Position numbers and translations under genes: made by a program. Shown piece after piece: positions 6,460 to 8,849 of a DNA stretch of 8,849 bases. The notes beneath the pieces are model-generated. The model saw only the letters and a list, made by a program, of their open reading frames with translations. It did no database searches and had not been told where the DNA came from. Position 1 is the stretch's first letter. The number at the start of each line of letters is the position of its first letter. This DNA is from an uncultured Porphyromonadaceae bacterium (GTDB lineage: Bacteria > Bacteroidota > Bacteroidia > Bacteroidales > Muribaculaceae): the NCBI GenBank assembly GCA_905212215.1, contig CAJMDR010000059.1, positions 1 to 8,849 on the forward strand, in the 5' to 3' direction.

Positions 6460-8538
6460 ATGAAGACCTACAACACCGACGAAATTAAAAACATAGCCTT
6501 GCTTGGAAGCAAGGGGGCTGGAAAAACCACACTCGCAGAAGCTATGCTGCTGGAGTGTGGAGTCATCAAACGCCGCGGTACTATCGAGGCAAAGAACACA
6601 GTAAGCGACTATTTCCCCGTAGAGAAAGAATATGGCTACAGTGTCTTCTCGACAGTTTTCAACTGCGAATTCTTAGGTAAGAAACTGAACGTAATAGACT
6701 GCCCGGGAGCAGATGATTTTGTAGGCAATTCCTACACTGCCCTCGGAGTGTGCGATACCGGCGTAATAGTTCTCGACGCTGAATATGGCGTGGAAGTAGG
6801 CACACGCAACATATTCCGTGTAACGGAACAGCTGAAGAAACCGGTTATTTTCGCTCTCAACCAGATTGACGGCGAAAAGGCTGACTATGACAACGTCATG
6901 GAACAGATGCGCGAGGTATTCGGTCCCAAAGTGGTAGCCCTGCAGTACCCGTTGCAGTCCGGCCCCGGTTTCAATGCCGTGATTGACGTTCTTCTGATGA
7001 AGAAACTGGAATGGGGTCCCGATGGTGGCAAACCGACCATCAGCGACATCCCCGCTGACCAGATGGATAAGGCTGAAGAACTCCATGGAATGCTGCTTGA
7101 GGCAGCAGCCGAGAATGACGAAACCCTCATGGACAAGTATTTCGAGGAAGGCTCCCTGAGCGAAGACGAAATGCGCGAAGGTATCCGCAAAGGTCTCATC
7201 GACCGCAGCATCTATCCCGTATTCATCGTCAGCGCTATCAAGGATATGGGCGTTCGCCGTATGATGGAGTTCCTGGGCAATGTATGTCCTTTCGTAACCG
7301 ATATGCCGGCGCCCGAAACAGTCAACGGCGAGAAGGTAGAACCAAAAGCCGACGGCCCGCTGAGCATCTTCGTGTTCAAGACTTCCATAGAACCGCACAT
7401 CGGCGAAGTAAGCTACTTCAAGGTAATGAGCGGCACCCTGCATGCCGGCGATGACGTGGAGAATGTTTCCCGTCAGGGCGCCAAAGAGCGTCTGGCACAG
7501 ATTTACACCGTTTGCGGACAGATCCGTCAGGCTGCCGATGAACTGAAAGCCGGTGACATAGGTGCTGCCGTGAAGCTGAAAGATGTGCACACAGGCAACA
7601 CTTTGAACCAAAAAGGCTGCGAATATGAATTCAACTTCATCCAGTATCCGGCACCCAAGTATACCCGTGCCGTGAAACCGGTAACCGAGTCTGATTCCGA
7701 GAAGCTTTCTGTAATCCTCACCCGTATGCATGAGGAGGATCCGACATGGATCTGGGAACAGAGCAAAGAGCTTAAGCAGATGATTGTCAAGGGTCAGGGT
7801 GAATTCCACCTCCGCACCCTCAAATGGCGTATAGAGAACAACGACAAACTCCCCATCGAATTCATGGAGCCGAAGATTCCTTATCGCGAGACTATCACCA
7901 AGGCAGCGAGAGCAGACTATCGCCATAAGAAACAGTCCGGCGGTAGCGGCCAGTACGGTCACTGTAAGATCCGCATTATGCCCAACATTGATCCGGAGAC
8001 CGGTGTGGGCAAGGGCTATGAATTCGTGAACCAGATCGTCGGCGGTTCCATCCCCAAGGAGTATATCCCTGCGGTAGACGCCGGTATCCAGGGCGCTATG
8101 AAGAGCGGTATTCTGGCAGGCTACAATGTGGTAGATGTTCGCGTAGAGCTGTACGACGGTTCTTACCACGAGGTTGACTCCTCTGAGATGGCCTTTAAGA
8201 TCGCCGGTTCTATGGCATTTAAGGACGCTGCCAAGAAGGCCGGTCCCATCATTCTGGAGCCCATGATGAAGGTTGTTGTTATCGTTCCTGAGGAATACAT
8301 GGGCGATGTAATCGGTGACCTGAACTCCCGCCGTGGCCAGATCCAGGGCATGGAGGACCGCAACGGTGCAAAGCAGATTAATGCTCGCGTACCGCTGTCT
8401 GAGATGTTTGGCTATGTAAACGACCTGCGTTCCAAGACCCAGGGTCGTGGCCAGTACACCATGGAGCCGGACGGCTATGAGCCTGTTCCCAAGTCCATTT
8501 CTGAGAGCATTATCAGCGAGCGCGCCAAAAAAGACTGA
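6460..8538 (+). CDS. fusA: Hybrid elongation factor G: Bacteroidetes EF-G2 N-terminus, Clostridia-type EF-G C-terminus
   Basis: A 692-residue EF-G. The G domain (about 1-270) has a P-loop GSKGAGKT (16-23), but G3 reads DCPGADDF (80-87) instead of DTPGHVDF, so Ala84 replaces the catalytic His. G4 reads NQID (134-137) instead of NKxD, and switch I lacks RGITI. These are traits of the Bacteroidetes EF-G2 paralog, which in B. thetaiotaomicron is reported to support translocation without GTP hydrolysis during starvation. Domains II and III follow to about residue 475. From about residue 493 the sequence turns into canonical Clostridia EF-G: GSGQYGHCKI, EFVNQIVGGSIPKEYIPAV, DGSYHEVDSSEMAFKIAGSMAF (tip His570), EEYMGDVIGDLNSRRGQI, and an EPVPKSISESI end. 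The native EF-G2 tail expected of a Bacteroidales gene, with its extra domain IV segment, is absent; the total is about 26 residues shorter than my memory of EF-G2 (about 718). A weak AAAGG lies 7 nt before the ATG. Probably a contig chimera. Confidence 0.9.
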   Translation: MKTYNTDEIKNIALLGSKGAGKTTLAEAMLLECGVIKRRGTIEAKNTVSDYFPVEKEYGYSVFSTVFNCEFLGKKLNVIDCPGADDFVGNSYTALGVCDTGVIVLDAEYGVEVGTRNIFRVTEQLKKPVIFALNQIDGEKADYDNVMEQMREVFGPKVVALQYPLQSGPGFNAVIDVLLMKKLEWGPDGGKPTISDIPADQMDKAEELHGMLLEAAAENDETLMDKYFEEGSLSEDEMREGIRKGLIDRSIYPVFIVSAIKDMGVRRMMEFLGNVCPFVTDMPAPETVNGEKVEPKADGPLSIFVFKTSIEPHIGEVSYFKVMSGTLHAGDDVENVSRQGAKERLAQIYTVCGQIRQAADELKAGDIGAAVKLKDVHTGNTLNQKGCEYEFNFIQYPAPKYTRAVKPVTESDSEKLSVILTRMHEEDPTWIWEQSKELKQMIVKGQGEFHLRTLKWRIENNDKLPIEFMEPKIPYRETITKAARADYRHKKQSGGSGQYGHCKIRIMPNIDPETGVGKGYEFVNQIVGGSIPKEYIPAVDAGIQGAMKSGILAGYNVVDVRVELYDGSYHEVDSSEMAFKIAGSMAFKDAAKKAGPIILEPMMKVVVIVPEEYMGDVIGDLNSRRGQIQGMEDRNGAKQINARVPLSEMFGYVNDLRSKTQGRGQYTMEPDGYEPVPKSISESIISERAKKD
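7927..7962. other. Putative chimera/recombination junction inside EF-G
   Basis: Sequence identity switches from Bacteroidales to Clostridia within these bases, which encode KKQSGGSGQYGH (residues 490-501), a motif nearly shared by both EF-G types. Upstream, the protein is ETITKAARADYRHKK, as in Bacteroidetes EF-G2. Downstream it is canonical Firmicutes EF-G. In the same frame, Ile codon ATA is used 7 of 31 times before and 0 of 18 times after the junction. After it, 12 of 14 Lys codons are AAG. The exact breakpoint cannot be fixed because the motif is conserved. Confidence 0.8.
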
Positions 8539-8564
8539 TAATTCGATAAATCAATAAAAAATGC

Positions 8565-8593
8565 TTGCTATTTTTATTCGATTTTGATAGAAT
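8565..8593 (+). promoter_or_regulatory. Sigma-A-like promoter upstream of tuf
   Basis: TTGCTA (8565-8570; 4 of 6 to TTGACA) and TAGAAT (8588-8593; 5 of 6 to TATAAT) are separated by exactly 17 bp, in the 100-bp EF-G to tuf spacer. This is a Firmicutes-style sigma-A layout rather than the Bacteroidetes TTTG/TAnnTTTG type. A perfect 8-bp inverted repeat (TTGCTATT 8565-8572, AATAGCAA 8591-8598) brackets the same region. Confidence 0.5.
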
Positions 8594-8622
8594 AGCAATG
8601 ACAATTGACTATTGTAAATTCT

Positions 8623-8630
8623 TAAGGAGG
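8623..8630 (+). promoter_or_regulatory. Strong Shine-Dalgarno for tuf
   Basis: TAAGGAGG sits 8 nt before the tuf ATG, a near-perfect anti-16S match. The Bacteroidales genes in the rest of the window have weak or no such site, so this supports a Firmicutes origin of the right-hand end. Confidence 0.85.
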
Positions 8631-8638
8631 AAATTCCA

Positions 8639-8849
8639 ATGGCAAAAGAACATTTTAACAGAACCAAACCCCATGTTAACATTGGTACGATCGGCCATGT
8701 TGACCATGGTAAGACCACTCTGACCGCAGCTATCACCAAGTACCTTGCAAACAAGGGCTATGCAAAGTTCGAGGACTATGCAGATATCGATAAGGCTCCG
8801 GAAGAGAGAGAGCGTGGTATCACAATCTCTACTGCACACGTTGAGTATC
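8639..8849 (+). CDS. tuf: Elongation factor Tu, N-terminal fragment, Clostridia-type
   Basis: The first 70 residues of EF-Tu, cut by the window end. EF-Tu is the GTPase that delivers aminoacyl-tRNA to the ribosome. The P-loop GHVDHGKT is at 19-26 and switch I RGITI at 59-63. The N-terminal [20 protein letters not shown] is universal. The variable stretch ([32 protein letters not shown]) is unlike Bacteroidetes EF-Tu, which usually has a TTVLAKKGLSELRSFDSID-type segment, and resembles Clostridia, perhaps the Ruminococcaceae/Oscillospirales group; the genus is a guess. It lies 100 bp after the EF-G stop, matching the fusA-tuf order of a str operon. Codon choice (no ATA for Ile) agrees with the EF-G C-terminal part, not with the rest of the window. 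Confidence 0.95.
   Translation, partial: MAKEHFNRTKPHVNIGTIGHVDHGKTTLTAAITKYLANKGYAKFEDYADIDKAPEERERGITISTAHVEY

Noticed and set aside
6673..8169. 498-codon open frame on the minus strand opposite EF-G
   Set aside because: It lies wholly inside the EF-G gene, shows no recognisable domains, and crosses the chimera junction. It is a shadow of strong codon bias on the plus strand.
1..8849. CRISPR array, IS element, tRNA or prophage signature
   Set aside because: No spaced repeats, transposase motifs, tRNA-like cloverleaf or att-like duplications were seen on reading the window.

Overview
Most of the window (about 1-7930) looks like a chromosomal segment from a gut-type Bacteroidales bacterium; a Muribaculaceae- or Bacteroides-like lineage is my inference. 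Most starts there lack a Shine-Dalgarno sequence, Ile codon ATA is common, the S41 peptidase is of Bacteroidetes type, and the EF-G N-terminal half belongs to the divergent Bacteroidetes EF-G2 class.

Layout. Positions 1-209 hold the 3' end of a LolA-like lipoprotein carrier. A compact forward gene run follows: thioredoxin reductase (trxB), a dCMP-deaminase-family enzyme, a membrane-anchored PDZ/S41 protease, 5-formyltetrahydrofolate cyclo-ligase, a RIC/hemerythrin-like protein that seems to have lost its metal ligands, and a LuxR/GerE-type DNA-binding protein. The last two overlap by 8 bp. The LuxR gene also overlaps by 8 bp, tail to tail, with hemW on the minus strand. A 211-bp divergent spacer (6249-6459) holds a likely Bacteroidetes promoter for hemW and a pair of mutually exclusive hairpins ahead of an EF-G gene.

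The main anomaly is that EF-G gene (6460-8538). Residues 1 to about 490 are a Bacteroidetes EF-G2 paralog with a degenerate GTPase centre: DCPGA instead of DTPGH, and NQID instead of NKxD. From about residue 493 onward (domains IV-V) the sequence is a canonical Clostridia-type EF-G. It is followed by the start of a Firmicutes-like tuf gene with a strong Shine-Dalgarno and a sigma-A-like promoter, as in a Clostridia str operon (fusA-tuf). The switch falls in the conserved QSGGSGQYGH stretch (about 7927-7962). The simplest explanation is a chimeric contig joined at a conserved EF-G segment. A true inter-phylum recombinant is possible but less likely.

The Bacteroidales genes are mainly housekeeping (redox, nucleotide and folate metabolism, periplasmic proteolysis, haem trafficking, translation under starvation). 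I see no phage, IS element, CRISPR array or RNA gene. No gene-free stretch exceeds 300 bp.
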